From SAR116 cluster bacterium (GTDB taxonomy: Bacteria; Pseudomonadota; Alphaproteobacteria; Puniceispirillales; Puniceispirillaceae): 10,585 nucleotides of DNA. The DNA is taken from contig SHBC01000032.1 in NCBI GenBank assembly GCA_004213025.1, positions 1 to 10,585 on the forward strand. The letters run 5' to 3'. Below, piece after piece: positions 1 through 7,621 of the stretch. The notes under the pieces were generated by a model that worked only from the letters and a program-made list of their open reading frames with translations, was not told the DNA's origin and made no database searches. The position numbers and the translations under genes were made by a program. Numbering within the stretch: position 1 is the stretch's first letter; the number at the start of each line of letters is the position of its first letter.

Positions 1-171
1 ATAGGTCTGGCCCTTGGCGATCGAAAAGCTGACATTGTCGACAGCGGTCAGCCGCCGCCGCACGCCGCCGGCGACAAGGCGGGCCAGAAACGGGTCGGAG
101 ATATCGAAATGCCGGCTGAGGCCGGACACTGTCAGATAGGCATTATCCGTCATCACGCCGCCAGACATCAT
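1..171 (-). CDS. Peptide-type ABC transporter ATP-binding protein, second ATPase (DppF/OppF-like), N-terminal part only
   Basis: Only the first 57 codons are in the window; the gene runs off the left edge. The translation starts MMSGGVMTDN and reaches LTAVDNVSFSIAKGQTY, the first beta strands of an ABC ATPase just before the Walker A loop, in the form usual for the F subunit of peptide importers (...AVDxVSFxIxxGE). The start ATG at 171-169 shares four bases (ATGA) with the stop of the preceding ATPase gene, which indicates translational coupling. A second ATG follows directly and a third lies at codon 7, so the exact start is uncertain by a few codons. Its place at the end of an SBP-B-C-D operon supports the role: the partner ATPase that dimerises with the D subunit on the cytoplasmic face of the permease. 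Walker A, signature and Walker B motifs lie outside the window, so activity cannot be judged. Confidence 0.88.
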   Translation of the reverse strand, partial: MMSGGVMTDNAYLTVSGLSRHFDISDPFLARLVAGGVRRRLTAVDNVSFSIAKGQTY

Positions 172-1127
172 CCCGCCTCCTGGGCCGGCTGGTCATAGAG
201 GTGACAGGCGACACCGTCGATGAAGGATGCCGCTGCCTGCCGGCAGACGGGCAACGCATCACCGCAGCGCGGGTGAAACCGGCAGCCCGGCGGCAGATCG
301 GCAAGGCTTGGCATAGTGCCCGGGATCTGCGGCAGCACCGTATCAACTGACACAAGGTCGAGGTTCGGCGTCGCCGCCATCAGTCCCCTGGTATAGGGAT
401 GGCGCGGGGCCGAGATCACATCGGCCGTGCGCCCGGTCTCGACAAGACGGCCGGCATACAGGACGGCGACACGGTCCGATGTTTCGGCAATCACCCCCAT
501 ATCATGCGTGATCAGGATCACCGCCGCACCGCGGTCCTTGCAAAGGCTGCGAAGAAGCGCCAGCACCTGTGCCTGGATCGACACGTCCAGCGCCGTTGTC
601 GGTTCATCGGCGATGATCAGTTTCGGCTCGGGTGCCAGCGCCAGCGCGATGACGATGCGTTGCCGCATGCCGCCGGAAAATTCATGTGGATAGGCGCCGA
701 TACGGTCGCGGTCGATGCCAACCTCGTCGAGAAGTTCGCCGGCCCGCGCCGCCGCCGCGGCGCCATCCATGCCGAGATGAAGCTGGATCGTCTCGATGAG
801 CTGATCGCCGACAGTGCGAAGCGGGTTGAGGCTGGTCAGCGGGTCCTGGAAAATCATCCCGATGCGGCGGCCACGCACCCTTTGCGCATCGCCATCAATA
901 CGCTGCCCCTCAAGCATGACCCGGCCGCCGGTGATCTGGCCAGGTGGCTCCAGAAGGCCCATGATCGCCGCGCCTGTCAGCGACTTGCCGGCACCGCTCT
1001 CTCCGACAAAGCCGAGAACCTCGCCAGCTTCAAGCGTGAAGGAAATCCGGTCAAGCGCCTGCAACCGCTGGCGACGCTGCGGAAATTCGACACAGAGGTC
1101 GGTGACTTCAAGAAGTGGCGGCGTCAT
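168..1127 (-). CDS. Peptide-type ABC transporter ATP-binding protein, first ATPase (DppD/OppD-like)
   Basis: 319 aa, a normal length for the D subunit that powers import by ATP hydrolysis at the inner face of the membrane. Visible motifs are Walker A GESGAGKS (residues 42-49), Q-loop Gln94 in IFQDP, signature FSGGMRQR (150-157; F replaces the usual L), Walker B LIIADEP (170-176) and the switch His208 in LITHD. After residue ~235 comes the oligopeptide-transporter C-terminal region (HPYTRGL, then GCRFHPRC). Cysteines 282, 288, 295 and 308 have the spacing seen in D subunits reported to hold a 4Fe-4S cluster. The ATG at 1127 is chosen because it overlaps the upstream permease stop as ATGA and is followed at once by the usual LLEVTDL start. 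The open frame continues upstream to 1229, but that part lies inside the permease gene and reads as non-family sequence. Which solute is carried is not known. Confidence 0.95.
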   Translation of the reverse strand: MTPPLLEVTDLCVEFPQRRQRLQALDRISFTLEAGEVLGFVGESGAGKSLTGAAIMGLLEPPGQITGGRVMLEGQRIDGDAQRVRGRRIGMIFQDPLTSLNPLRTVGDQLIETIQLHLGMDGAAAAARAGELLDEVGIDRDRIGAYPHEFSGGMRQRIVIALALAPEPKLIIADEPTTALDVSIQAQVLALLRSLCKDRGAAVILITHDMGVIAETSDRVAVLYAGRLVETGRTADVISAPRHPYTRGLMAATPNLDLVSVDTVLPQIPGTMPSLADLPPGCRFHPRCGDALPVCRQAAASFIDGVACHLYDQPAQEAG

Positions 1128-2098
1128 TTCAACCTCGGATTCAGCGTGTCTTTCAGCCAGTCGCCAAGAAGGTTCACCGACAGTGCCAGCGCCAGCAATG
1201 TCACCGCCGGGAAGGTCAGGATCCACCATTCACCGGAAAACAGGAAATCCTGGCCAATCCGGATCAGCGTCCCAAGGCTTGGTTCGGTCGGCGGCGCGCC
1301 AACGCCAAGGAAGGACAGCGTTGCCTCGGCGATAATGGCCAGCGCCAGCGTGATGGTGGCGATGACGAGAACCGGTCCCAGCACGTTCGGCAGGATATGC
1401 CGCCACATGATCTGGTGGCGGCCAAGCCCGATCAGCCGCGCCGCCTGCACATATTCCTTTTCCTTTTCGACCAGCGTGGTTGCCCGCACGGTGCGCGCGA
1501 ACGGCACCCATTCCGACAGGCCGATGGCGGTGATCAGCACGAAGATCGCCATCTCGTCACGAAGATCGGGCGGGATGATGCCGCGTAGCACACCAAAAAT
1601 CAGCATCGCGATCAGGATCGAGGGGAAGGTCAGCTGGATATCGGCAATCCGCATGATGAGATTGTCGAGCCAGCCGCCGACATAGCCGGCAATCAGGCCA
1701 AGCGAGACGCCAAGGCCCATCGCCAGCATCACCGACATCACGCCGACAAACAGCGACACTCGCAGCCCGTAGATGATCGCCGACAACAGGTCCCGCCCCT
1801 GGTCATCGGTCCCCATGACAAAGCTTTCGCCGGTGAACATGTTGGCCTGCATCGGCGGGGTGAAACCGTTCATCAGGTTCAGCGAGGCCGGGTCGAACGG
1901 ATTGGTCGGCGCCACCAGCGGCGCGAAAATCGCCACCAGGAACAGGAACAGCACAACCAGCCCGGCCAGAATGGCAACCGGCGCGCGGGTGAAATCATAG
2001 ACGAAATCGCTGGCAAGGGCGCGGTTTACCCTGCCGACGGGGCGGCCATCAGGTCTGGCGGCAGATTTGACAGGTGTTTCGACAGGTGGAGATGCCAT
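1124..2098 (-). CDS. Peptide-type ABC transporter permease, second subunit (DppC/OppC-like)
   Basis: 324 aa inner-membrane subunit of the importer. A hydrophilic N-terminus (1-40) leads into TM1 (~41-63, VAILAGLVVLFLFLVAIFAPLV), as in the OppC N-terminal family. Then comes the C-subunit hallmark GTDDQGRDLLSAIIYGLRVS (96-115), which opens the transmembrane core domain. The cytoplasmic EAA loop that docks onto the ATPases is at about 213-238 (EKEYVQAARLIGLG..., ending ILPN), followed by AEATLSFLGVGAPP (257-270), also typical of this family. The C-terminus GDWLKDTLNPRLK is canonical. The start ATG at 2098 shares one base with the stop of the upstream permease (TGATG), and the end overlaps the D ATPase gene by four bases, so B, C and D are translationally coupled. 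Nothing is unusual or missing. Confidence 0.96.
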   Translation of the reverse strand: MASPPVETPVKSAARPDGRPVGRVNRALASDFVYDFTRAPVAILAGLVVLFLFLVAIFAPLVAPTNPFDPASLNLMNGFTPPMQANMFTGESFVMGTDDQGRDLLSAIIYGLRVSLFVGVMSVMLAMGLGVSLGLIAGYVGGWLDNLIMRIADIQLTFPSILIAMLIFGVLRGIIPPDLRDEMAIFVLITAIGLSEWVPFARTVRATTLVEKEKEYVQAARLIGLGRHQIMWRHILPNVLGPVLVIATITLALAIIAEATLSFLGVGAPPTEPSLGTLIRIGQDFLFSGEWWILTFPAVTLLALALSVNLLGDWLKDTLNPRLK

Positions 2099-3081
2099 CA
2101 GCCGCCTCCCCGCAGATTGCGGTCACGGATTCGCGGGTCAATCGCCAGATACAGCAGGTCGACAATGAAGTTGATCAGCACGAACAGTGTCCCGACCAGC
2201 AAAAGATAGGCCGACATCACCGGGATATCGACGAAATAGACAGCGTTGATGAACATCAGCCCGACGCCTGGCCACTGGAACACCGTCTCGGTGATGATGG
2301 CGAAGGCGACGATCGAGCCAAGCTGCAGGCCGGCCACCGTGGTTACCGGCACCAGCGTGTTGCGAAGCGCATGCCGCAGCAGCACCATATGTTCGGGAAG
2401 GCCCCGCGCCCTGGCGAATTTGATGAAATCCTGACGCAGGACTTCCAGCATCTCAGAGCGCACCAGCCGCATGATCAGCGTCATCTGATAGAGGCCAAGC
2501 GTGACCGCCGGCAGGATCAGCGATTTCAGCCCCGATGCCGTCAGCAGTCCAGTCTCCCAGAAACCAATCCGCACCGTATCGCCGCGCCCGAAGGATGGCA
2601 GCCAGCCAAGTTCAACCGCGAACAGCCAGATCAGCAGCACCCCGATCAGGAAGGTCGGCAGCGACACACCGATGAGCGATGTCGTCATCACCAGACCGGC
2701 AAGGAACCTGCCGCGGCTGATGGCGGTGAAGATGCCGAGGAAAATGCCCACCACCAACGCAAACAGCGCCGAGATGAAGGCGAGTTCCAGCGTCGCCGGC
2801 AGGCGCGAGGCAATCAGGTCGGCCACCGGTTCGGCGGTGCGGTAGGAAATGCCGAAATCGAAATGCAGCGCGTCCCACACAAACCGCGCATATTGCACCG
2901 GCACCGGATCGTTCAGCCCCATCCGCTCGATCATCTCGTTGCGGTCCTGAACGGTGGCTTCCTGGCCGAGGATGCTCTCCACCGGGCTGCCGACGAATCG
3001 GAAGATGGCAAAGGAAATCAGCGCGACGAGAAGCATCACAAGCACCGCCTGCACGATCCGTCTGGCAAGAATGACAATCAT
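2098..3081 (-). CDS. Peptide-type ABC transporter permease, first subunit (DppB/OppB-like)
   Basis: 327 aa inner-membrane subunit that forms the translocation pore with the C-type permease. TM1 is at ~7-28, and the periplasmic loop carries the B-subunit pattern MGLNDPVPVQYARFVWDALHFDFGISY (54-80). The core TMs follow, then the EAA-type ATPase-docking loop at ~217-241 (QDFIKFARARGLPEHMVLLRHALRN). After it comes the conserved ETVFQWPGVG (265-274), and the protein ends DPRIRDR near the C-terminus. The ATG at 3081 is the only start that gives the normal MIVILARRIVQAVLVM opening; a modest GAGG lies about nine bases upstream. It is separated from the binding-protein gene by 106 bp containing a hairpin, while its 3' end overlaps the next permease by one base. 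It is the first gene of the coupled membrane block. Confidence 0.96.
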   Translation of the reverse strand: MIVILARRIVQAVLVMLLVALISFAIFRFVGSPVESILGQEATVQDRNEMIERMGLNDPVPVQYARFVWDALHFDFGISYRTAEPVADLIASRLPATLELAFISALFALVVGIFLGIFTAISRGRFLAGLVMTTSLIGVSLPTFLIGVLLIWLFAVELGWLPSFGRGDTVRIGFWETGLLTASGLKSLILPAVTLGLYQMTLIMRLVRSEMLEVLRQDFIKFARARGLPEHMVLLRHALRNTLVPVTTVAGLQLGSIVAFAIITETVFQWPGVGLMFINAVYFVDIPVMSAYLLLVGTLFVLINFIVDLLYLAIDPRIRDRNLRGGG

Positions 3082-3140
3082 GGCAGGCCTCGTGGCGACA
3101 GGTCACCCGTCACGCCGCAGCTGAAAATCTGCATATACAT

Positions 3141-3181
3141 AAAACAGAAAGGGCCAGCAGCGGCGCAGGGCCGCTGCCGGC
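3141..3181 (-). terminator. Hairpin with T-rich tail between binding-protein and permease genes (attenuating terminator)
   Basis: On the minus strand, just after the binding-protein stop, an 8-bp perfect stem (GCAGCGGC / GCCGCTGC, plus-strand 3157-3164 and 3170-3177) encloses a 5-nt loop. Beyond one mismatch it extends by three more pairs (3153-3155 with 3179-3181). It is followed by TTTCTGTTTT. This looks like an intrinsic terminator of moderate strength inside the operon, which would lower permease expression relative to the binding protein; it could instead protect the 3' end of the upstream message. Prediction from sequence only. Confidence 0.55.
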
Positions 3182-3187
3182 GGCAGG

Positions 3188-4780
3188 TCAGTTCATGGTC
3201 AGGTATTTGAAGTGCGGCTGGTCTTCCGGCTGCACGTCAAACTTGATGCCATCCTTCATCCCCCAGTTCAGAACCTGGTTGTGGATTGGAAGGTAAAGCT
3301 GGTCTTCCTGAACCTGGGCCCAGATCTCGCCGATGATCGCGTCACGCTTGGCAAGATCGGTCTCGGACTCAAGCGCCACGACCTTGGTGTTCACATCGGC
3401 ATTGTCATAGCCGGTGTTGTTCCAGGAACCGCGATTCTCGGTCGTTGCATGGACCAGGAAGTTGAAGATGTAGTGCGAATCGAAGGTCGGAACGCCCCAG
3501 CCAAGCATGTAGAACTCGGTTGTCTTGTTCTTGATCAGCGGGAAATGCTGTGCCTTCGGCTTGGCGTCGAGATTCACCTTGATGCCGATCTGGCCGAACA
3601 TCCCGACCGCGGCCTGGCAGATCGCCTCATCATTGATGTAGCGGTCATTCGGGCAGTTCAGCGTGATCGAGAAACCGTCACCATATCCGGCCTCGGCCAT
3701 CAGCGCCTTGGCAGCGGCGACATCATACGCCGGAATGGCGTCAAGATCGCCTGTCCAGCCATTGACGAAAGGCGGCATGATAACATTGGTCGGCGAGGAC
3801 TGGTCGCGCATCACGACCTTCTTGATGGCATCACGGTTGATGGCGATATTCATCGCCCGCCGCACACGCACATCGGCGAACGGGTTCTTGCCGCTGACAT
3901 TGTCAGTCTCAAGGTCAGCCTTGCCACTGTTCATGCCAAAGAAGATGACGCGGTTCTGCGCCGCGGTCACAACCTTCAGGCCGCTCTGCGCGGCAACCCG
4001 GCCAAGATCCTGTACCGGCACGTCCTGGATGAAATCAACCTCACCCGACAGCAGGGCCGCCACGCGGGTGGCCGCCGACTGGATCGGGGTGTAGATGATT
4101 TCACTGACATCAAGCGGGAACTGCCCCTTGCCCCAGTAATTCGGGTTGGCTTTCAGCACTGTCTTCTGGTCTGGAACACGGCTGTCCACCATGAAGGCAC
4201 CCGTGCCGTTCGTGTTCTGCGCGGCAAAGGTGGTCTCGCCAGCGGCGATATCCTGCGGCGCGCTGGCGCCGTTCGCCTCGGTCCAGCCTGCATCCATCAT
4301 GAACAGGTTGGTCAGATTGTTGATCAGCAGCGGGTTCGGCCCGTTTGTCTCCATATCGATGGTATGGTCATCGACCTTGCGGATCTCCTTGACGCTGGTC
4401 AGCAATTCCTTCATCGCCGAGGTTGGCATCATCGCCCGGTTGAAGCTGTAGACAGCGTCATCGGCGGTGAAGTCCGCCCCGTCATGGAATTTCACGCCCT
4501 TGCGGAGCGTGAACCGCCAGACATTCGGATTGTCGGCAAGTGCCTTCCAGCTTGTCGCCAGTGCCGGGGTAATCTGGCCTGCCATGTCGCGATGCAACAG
4601 CGGCTCATAAATCTGGTGGGCCAGCGTGTGGGTCGGGCCCTCATTCTGCGCGTGCGGGTCAAGTGTCAGCGAGTCGCCGGACCGTGCCCAACGCAGTGTT
4701 TCTGCGGACGCCGCTGTCGCAGCGGCAGCAAGGGTCAGCGCCACCGCGCCGATGCCAAGCCTGGTTGCTAAAGTCATCAT
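3188..4780 (-). CDS. ABC transporter periplasmic substrate-binding protein, peptide/opine/nickel family (SBP_bac_5)
   Basis: 530 aa, the usual size for family-5 extracellular binding proteins, which capture solute in the periplasm and deliver it to the B/C permease pair. A Sec signal peptide is clear: MMTLATRLG, a hydrophobic Ala-rich core, and a likely cleavage in ASA|ET after residue 26. The mature protein begins TLRWARSGDSLTLDPHAQNEGPTH, then QIYEPLL and the domain pattern TLRKGVKFHDGADFTADDAVYSFNRAM (91-117). There is no lipobox cysteine, as expected for a soluble periplasmic form. The start at 4780 has AGGGAG seven bases upstream (4788-4793); a second ATG follows at once and could also be used. 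It is the first gene of the operon. Family members bind di- and oligopeptides, opines, glutathione, nickel or sugars, so the substrate cannot be assigned from the sequence. Confidence 0.95.
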   Translation of the reverse strand: MMTLATRLGIGAVALTLAAAATAASAETLRWARSGDSLTLDPHAQNEGPTHTLAHQIYEPLLHRDMAGQITPALATSWKALADNPNVWRFTLRKGVKFHDGADFTADDAVYSFNRAMMPTSAMKELLTSVKEIRKVDDHTIDMETNGPNPLLINNLTNLFMMDAGWTEANGASAPQDIAAGETTFAAQNTNGTGAFMVDSRVPDQKTVLKANPNYWGKGQFPLDVSEIIYTPIQSAATRVAALLSGEVDFIQDVPVQDLGRVAAQSGLKVVTAAQNRVIFFGMNSGKADLETDNVSGKNPFADVRVRRAMNIAINRDAIKKVVMRDQSSPTNVIMPPFVNGWTGDLDAIPAYDVAAAKALMAEAGYGDGFSITLNCPNDRYINDEAICQAAVGMFGQIGIKVNLDAKPKAQHFPLIKNKTTEFYMLGWGVPTFDSHYIFNFLVHATTENRGSWNNTGYDNADVNTKVVALESETDLAKRDAIIGEIWAQVQEDQLYLPIHNQVLNWGMKDGIKFDVQPEDQPHFKYLTMN

Positions 4781-4802
4781 TATCTCTCTCCCTGATAGCG
4801 GT

Positions 4803-4831
4803 ATTTTACTTAAGTATGGGGGATATGAGAA
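4803..4831 (-). promoter_or_regulatory. Possible sigma70-type promoter of the ABC importer operon
   Basis: On the minus strand TTCTCA (plus-strand 4826-4831) and TAAAAT (4803-4808) are separated by 17 bp. They match the -35 and -10 consensus at 4/6 and 5/6 positions. Transcription would start about 20 bases before the binding-protein ATG, leaving just room for the AGGGAG Shine-Dalgarno. The site is in the 125-bp gap after the TRAP permease gene. No clear intrinsic terminator for the TRAP operon is visible in that gap, so readthrough from upstream is also possible. Confidence 0.35.
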
Positions 4832-4905
4832 TGAACCCGATTCCCGTCAATGGGCAAGATATTTTGCACCCCGCATGAGTATCAATGCAGTCAAACTCAG
4901 CGGCG

Positions 4906-7518
4906 TCAGGCAACAACATCACCACGCCGCCGCCTCTGCAGCAGCCAAACAATCCCCAGCAGACCGATGGCGGGAAGATAGATCCATTCCCGTGCCGGCC
5001 GGCCTTCCACCACGACGAGAACCTTGTCCAGCGTGACCGGCTGATCAGCGTAGAAGTCAAAGCCCTGCAATTCCTGGAACAGCGGGGTGCCGGGGAACGG
5101 CTCTTCAACCACGGCCCGCCCCTCTTCCAGTGTCATCACCACACCGGCCTCGGCAAGCCCGGCAAATGCGTCATCCATCGGCGGGACCTGAATGATGGTG
5201 TTGCGCGTGACCATGCGGCTGGCATCGTCGAAATCGGGACCGACAAACCGCACACGCAGATCCCGCGCCGATGCCGCGCCAGTGTCGGCCTCGAGAAGCG
5301 CCACGATCTCGGGCCCCGGGCGCAGATCATAGGGTGGCACCCACCGGTCAAGCCAGAAGTCCGGCCTGAACATGGTGAAGGCGACCAGCAGCAGCAGCAG
5401 GGTTTCCCACAGCCTGTTGCGAATTAGCATGAAACGCTGCGTTGCAGAACAGAAAGCCAGCATGCCGATGGTGGTGACGATCACCGCCACCAGCCCGTCG
5501 ACCACCCCGACATCGATCAGCAGGATATCGGTGTTGAAGATGAACATGAAGGGCAGCACCGCGGTGCGAATGTCATAGCTGAACCCCTGAATGCCCGTGC
5601 GGATGGGATCGCCGCGCGAGATTGCGGCGGCGGCAAAGGCGGCAAGCCCGACCGGCGGTGTGTCATCGGCAAGAATGCCGAAATAGAAAACAAACAGATG
5701 CACCGCCACAAGCGGCACGATCAGGCCGTTCTGCGCGCCGACCATGACAATCACCGGCGCCATCAGCGATGACACGACGATATAGTTCGCCGTCGTCGGC
5801 AGCCCCATGCCGAGGACAAGGCTCATCACCGCGACAAGCAGCAGCATGATCACCAGATTGCCGGCCGACACGGTTTCAACAAAGCTGCCAATGAACTGGT
5901 GCGCACCGGTCAGCGAAACGGTGCCGATGATGATGCCGGCAATCGCCGTCGCAATCGCGATGCTGATCATGTTGCGCGCGCCATTCTCCAGCCCGCGAAG
6001 CAGATCGCGCACACCATCGCGCCAGTCCCGCCGGGTGACGGTCTGGCCCCGGAACAGGGCCTTCAGGGGATGCTGCGTGACCAGCACGAACATCATCGCA
6101 AGGCAGGCCCAATAGGCCGACAGTCCGGGGGACAACCGGCTGACAAGGACACACCACAGAAGCACCAGGATCGGCAGCACGAAATGATAGCCGGTGACCG
6201 CCACATCACTGACGCGCGGCAGCATCTTCATCTCTTCGGCGCTCAGCCCCTCGCCAAGATCGGGACGCTGCGCCGCCAGCCAGACCAGTGGCAGGTAGAT
6301 GGCCAGCAACAGCACCATAACCAGCGGCAGCGAGAATGCCGGCGCGCGGTCGCCGACAAGCGAGACCAGAAAATGAAACAGCGCCGCGATGAGCGCCAGC
6401 ACCGCAAAGCCGACAAGAAAGCCCGTCATGCGCCGCAGCAGGCTCTGCGTCGGGGTTTGCCGCGGCAGCCCTGTCAGGCCGAGTTTCGTCACCTCGATAT
6501 GGACGATGTAGAACAGCGCGACATAGGACACCAGCGCCGGCAGCGCCGCATGCTTGATCAGCTCGAAATAGCTGATGCCGGTGAATTCGGCGATCAGGAA
6601 GGCGGCGGCGCCCATCACCGGCGGCGTCAGCTGTCCGTTCGTCGATGAGGCGACCTCGACCGCGCCGGCCTTTTCCGCGCTGAGACCGGTTTTCTTCATC
6701 AGCGGAATGGTGAAGGTGCCGGTGGTCACGACATTGGCAATGGATGAACCGGAATAGATCCCCGACAGGCCCGAGGCGACAACCGCCGCCTTCGCCGGGC
6801 CACCGCGAAGATGCCCCAGCGCGGCGAAGGACAGCTTGATGAAATAATTGCCGGCGCCGGCACTTTCCAGCAACGCCCCGAACAGCACGAACAGGAAGAT
6901 CATCGAGGCTGAAACGCCGAGCGCCACCCCGAAGACGCCCTCGGTCTGCATCCAGAAATGCCAGGTGGCCTTGTTCAGCGACGCCCCTTTCCAGCGCATC
7001 GCGTCGGGGAAGATATCGAGATGGCCGAACATCACATAGATGATGAAAATCGTCGCAACAACCAGCAGCGGCAGGCCAAGCGCCCGGTACACCGCCACCA
7101 TCACGCACAGCATGCCAGCGATGGAAAAGAACAGATCATAGCTGTTCGGCAGGCCGGCCCGGTTGGCGATATCAAGTTTGAAGATGAACAGATAGAGGCA
7201 GGCGGCAACGCCAATGATGGCAAACCCCCAGCCGACAATCCTGTCCAGAAGCGGATGAACCGACCGGACGGCCGGATAGAGCGACAGCGCAAGGCCAAGC
7301 CCGAAGGCGAGGTGGATCTGCCGCGCCTCCTGATTGTTGAAGACCAGCTTCAGGCCGGTCACCTCGCTCAGATAGAAGGGGAAGTCGGACGCCACCCAGA
7401 GTTGGAACAGCGACCAGAGGATGCAGACGGCAGCCGCCAGCCAGCCGGTCCGCTGCGCGCCGCCTTCAAAATCCTCAGCTGAGATGCCGGCGCTGTCCGC
7501 CGACCCGGTCGTGCCCAT
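4906..7518 (-). CDS. TRAP transporter fused permease (4TM/12TM, TAXI-associated) with C-terminal DUF3394-like extension
   Basis: 870 aa inner-membrane protein that fuses the small DctQ-like and large DctM-like TRAP subunits and drives uptake with an ion gradient. Four N-terminal hydrophobic segments lie at roughly 25-45, 70-85, 95-116 and 128-165. The DctM part starts near 190, with VEVASSTNGQLTPPVMGAAAFLIAE (287-311), a hallmark of TAXI-type permeases, and LGMGLPTTANYIVVSSLMAPVI (569-590). From about 690 on there is an extra segment absent from ordinary 4TM/12TM fusions (about 630-650 aa): a TM near 703-717, a hydrophilic stretch ~719-845, a final TM ~846-860 and an RRRR tail. I recognise this as like DUF3394, a domain known on the C-terminus of DctM proteins. 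ATG 7518 is preferred over the in-frame TTG at 7524 because GGCGG sits nine bases before the ATG. It follows its binding-protein gene by 103 bp. Confidence 0.95.
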   Translation of the reverse strand: MGTTGSADSAGISAEDFEGGAQRTGWLAAAVCILWSLFQLWVASDFPFYLSEVTGLKLVFNNQEARQIHLAFGLGLALSLYPAVRSVHPLLDRIVGWGFAIIGVAACLYLFIFKLDIANRAGLPNSYDLFFSIAGMLCVMVAVYRALGLPLLVVATIFIIYVMFGHLDIFPDAMRWKGASLNKATWHFWMQTEGVFGVALGVSASMIFLFVLFGALLESAGAGNYFIKLSFAALGHLRGGPAKAAVVASGLSGIYSGSSIANVVTTGTFTIPLMKKTGLSAEKAGAVEVASSTNGQLTPPVMGAAAFLIAEFTGISYFELIKHAALPALVSYVALFYIVHIEVTKLGLTGLPRQTPTQSLLRRMTGFLVGFAVLALIAALFHFLVSLVGDRAPAFSLPLVMVLLLAIYLPLVWLAAQRPDLGEGLSAEEMKMLPRVSDVAVTGYHFVLPILVLLWCVLVSRLSPGLSAYWACLAMMFVLVTQHPLKALFRGQTVTRRDWRDGVRDLLRGLENGARNMISIAIATAIAGIIIGTVSLTGAHQFIGSFVETVSAGNLVIMLLLVAVMSLVLGMGLPTTANYIVVSSLMAPVIVMVGAQNGLIVPLVAVHLFVFYFGILADDTPPVGLAAFAAAAISRGDPIRTGIQGFSYDIRTAVLPFMFIFNTDILLIDVGVVDGLVAVIVTTIGMLAFCSATQRFMLIRNRLWETLLLLLVAFTMFRPDFWLDRWVPPYDLRPGPEIVALLEADTGAASARDLRVRFVGPDFDDASRMVTRNTIIQVPPMDDAFAGLAEAGVVMTLEEGRAVVEEPFPGTPLFQELQGFDFYADQPVTLDKVLVVVEGRPAREWIYLPAIGLLGIVWLLQRRRRGDVVA

Positions 7519-7548
7519 GATCAATAACCGCCAGGTTTCATGCCCCTT

Positions 7549-7584
7549 GCCGGGTCACAAGACACGGCCGGGTCACAAAACGCG
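7549..7584. repeat. Tandem duplication of an 18-bp unit
   Basis: Two adjacent 18-bp units, 7549-7566 and 7567-7584, match at 16 of 18 positions, and the first 12 bases (GCCGGGTCACAA) are identical. They fill the space between the hairpin after the binding-protein gene and the start of the TRAP permease gene, and overlap the T-rich tail of that hairpin. This may be simple slippage or a doubled protein- or RNA-binding site. Confidence 0.75.
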
Positions 7585-7609
7585 AAACGCGCAGCCCGAA
7601 GGCTACGCG
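7575..7609 (-). terminator. UUCG-loop hairpin with interrupted T-tail between TAXI binding protein and TRAP permease
   Basis: On the minus strand, 12 bases after the binding-protein stop, CGCGTAGCC-TTCG-GGCTGCGCG forms a 9-bp stem (one U-G wobble) capped by the very stable UUCG tetraloop (plus-strand 7588-7609). It is followed by TTTCGCGTTTT. The T-run is interrupted by CGCG, so termination is probably partial. This fits an attenuator that gives more binding protein than permease, or a 3'-end stabiliser of the first cistron. Confidence 0.6.
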
Positions 7610-7621
7610 CTTCCAGCAAGG

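Noticed and set aside
1128..1229. Upstream extension of the first ABC ATPase to the start at 1229
   Set aside because: The extra 34 residues lie inside the permease gene in another frame and resemble no ATPase N-terminus. The ATGA overlap start at 1127 fits operon coupling.
399..4771. Long plus-strand open frames (399-1685, 2074-3210, 3212-4771), up to 519 codons
   Set aside because: They lie antisense to clear ABC transporter genes, are rich in Arg, His, Gln and Pro, and show no family motif. Such frames are expected opposite GC-rich genes.
4861..4905. Possible terminator after the TRAP permease (imperfect GCAT...ATGC symmetry)
   Set aside because: Only four paired bases with an eight-base loop and no T-run; too weak to call.
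5899..6648. Plus-strand open frame of 249 codons inside the TRAP permease region
   Set aside because: Low-complexity Arg/Gln/His-rich antisense shadow; the minus strand encodes the conserved permease.
6206..7108. Minus-strand open frame of 300 codons overlapping the TRAP permease
   Set aside because: Frame-shifted shadow of the permease, Arg/Gly-rich with no membrane segments.
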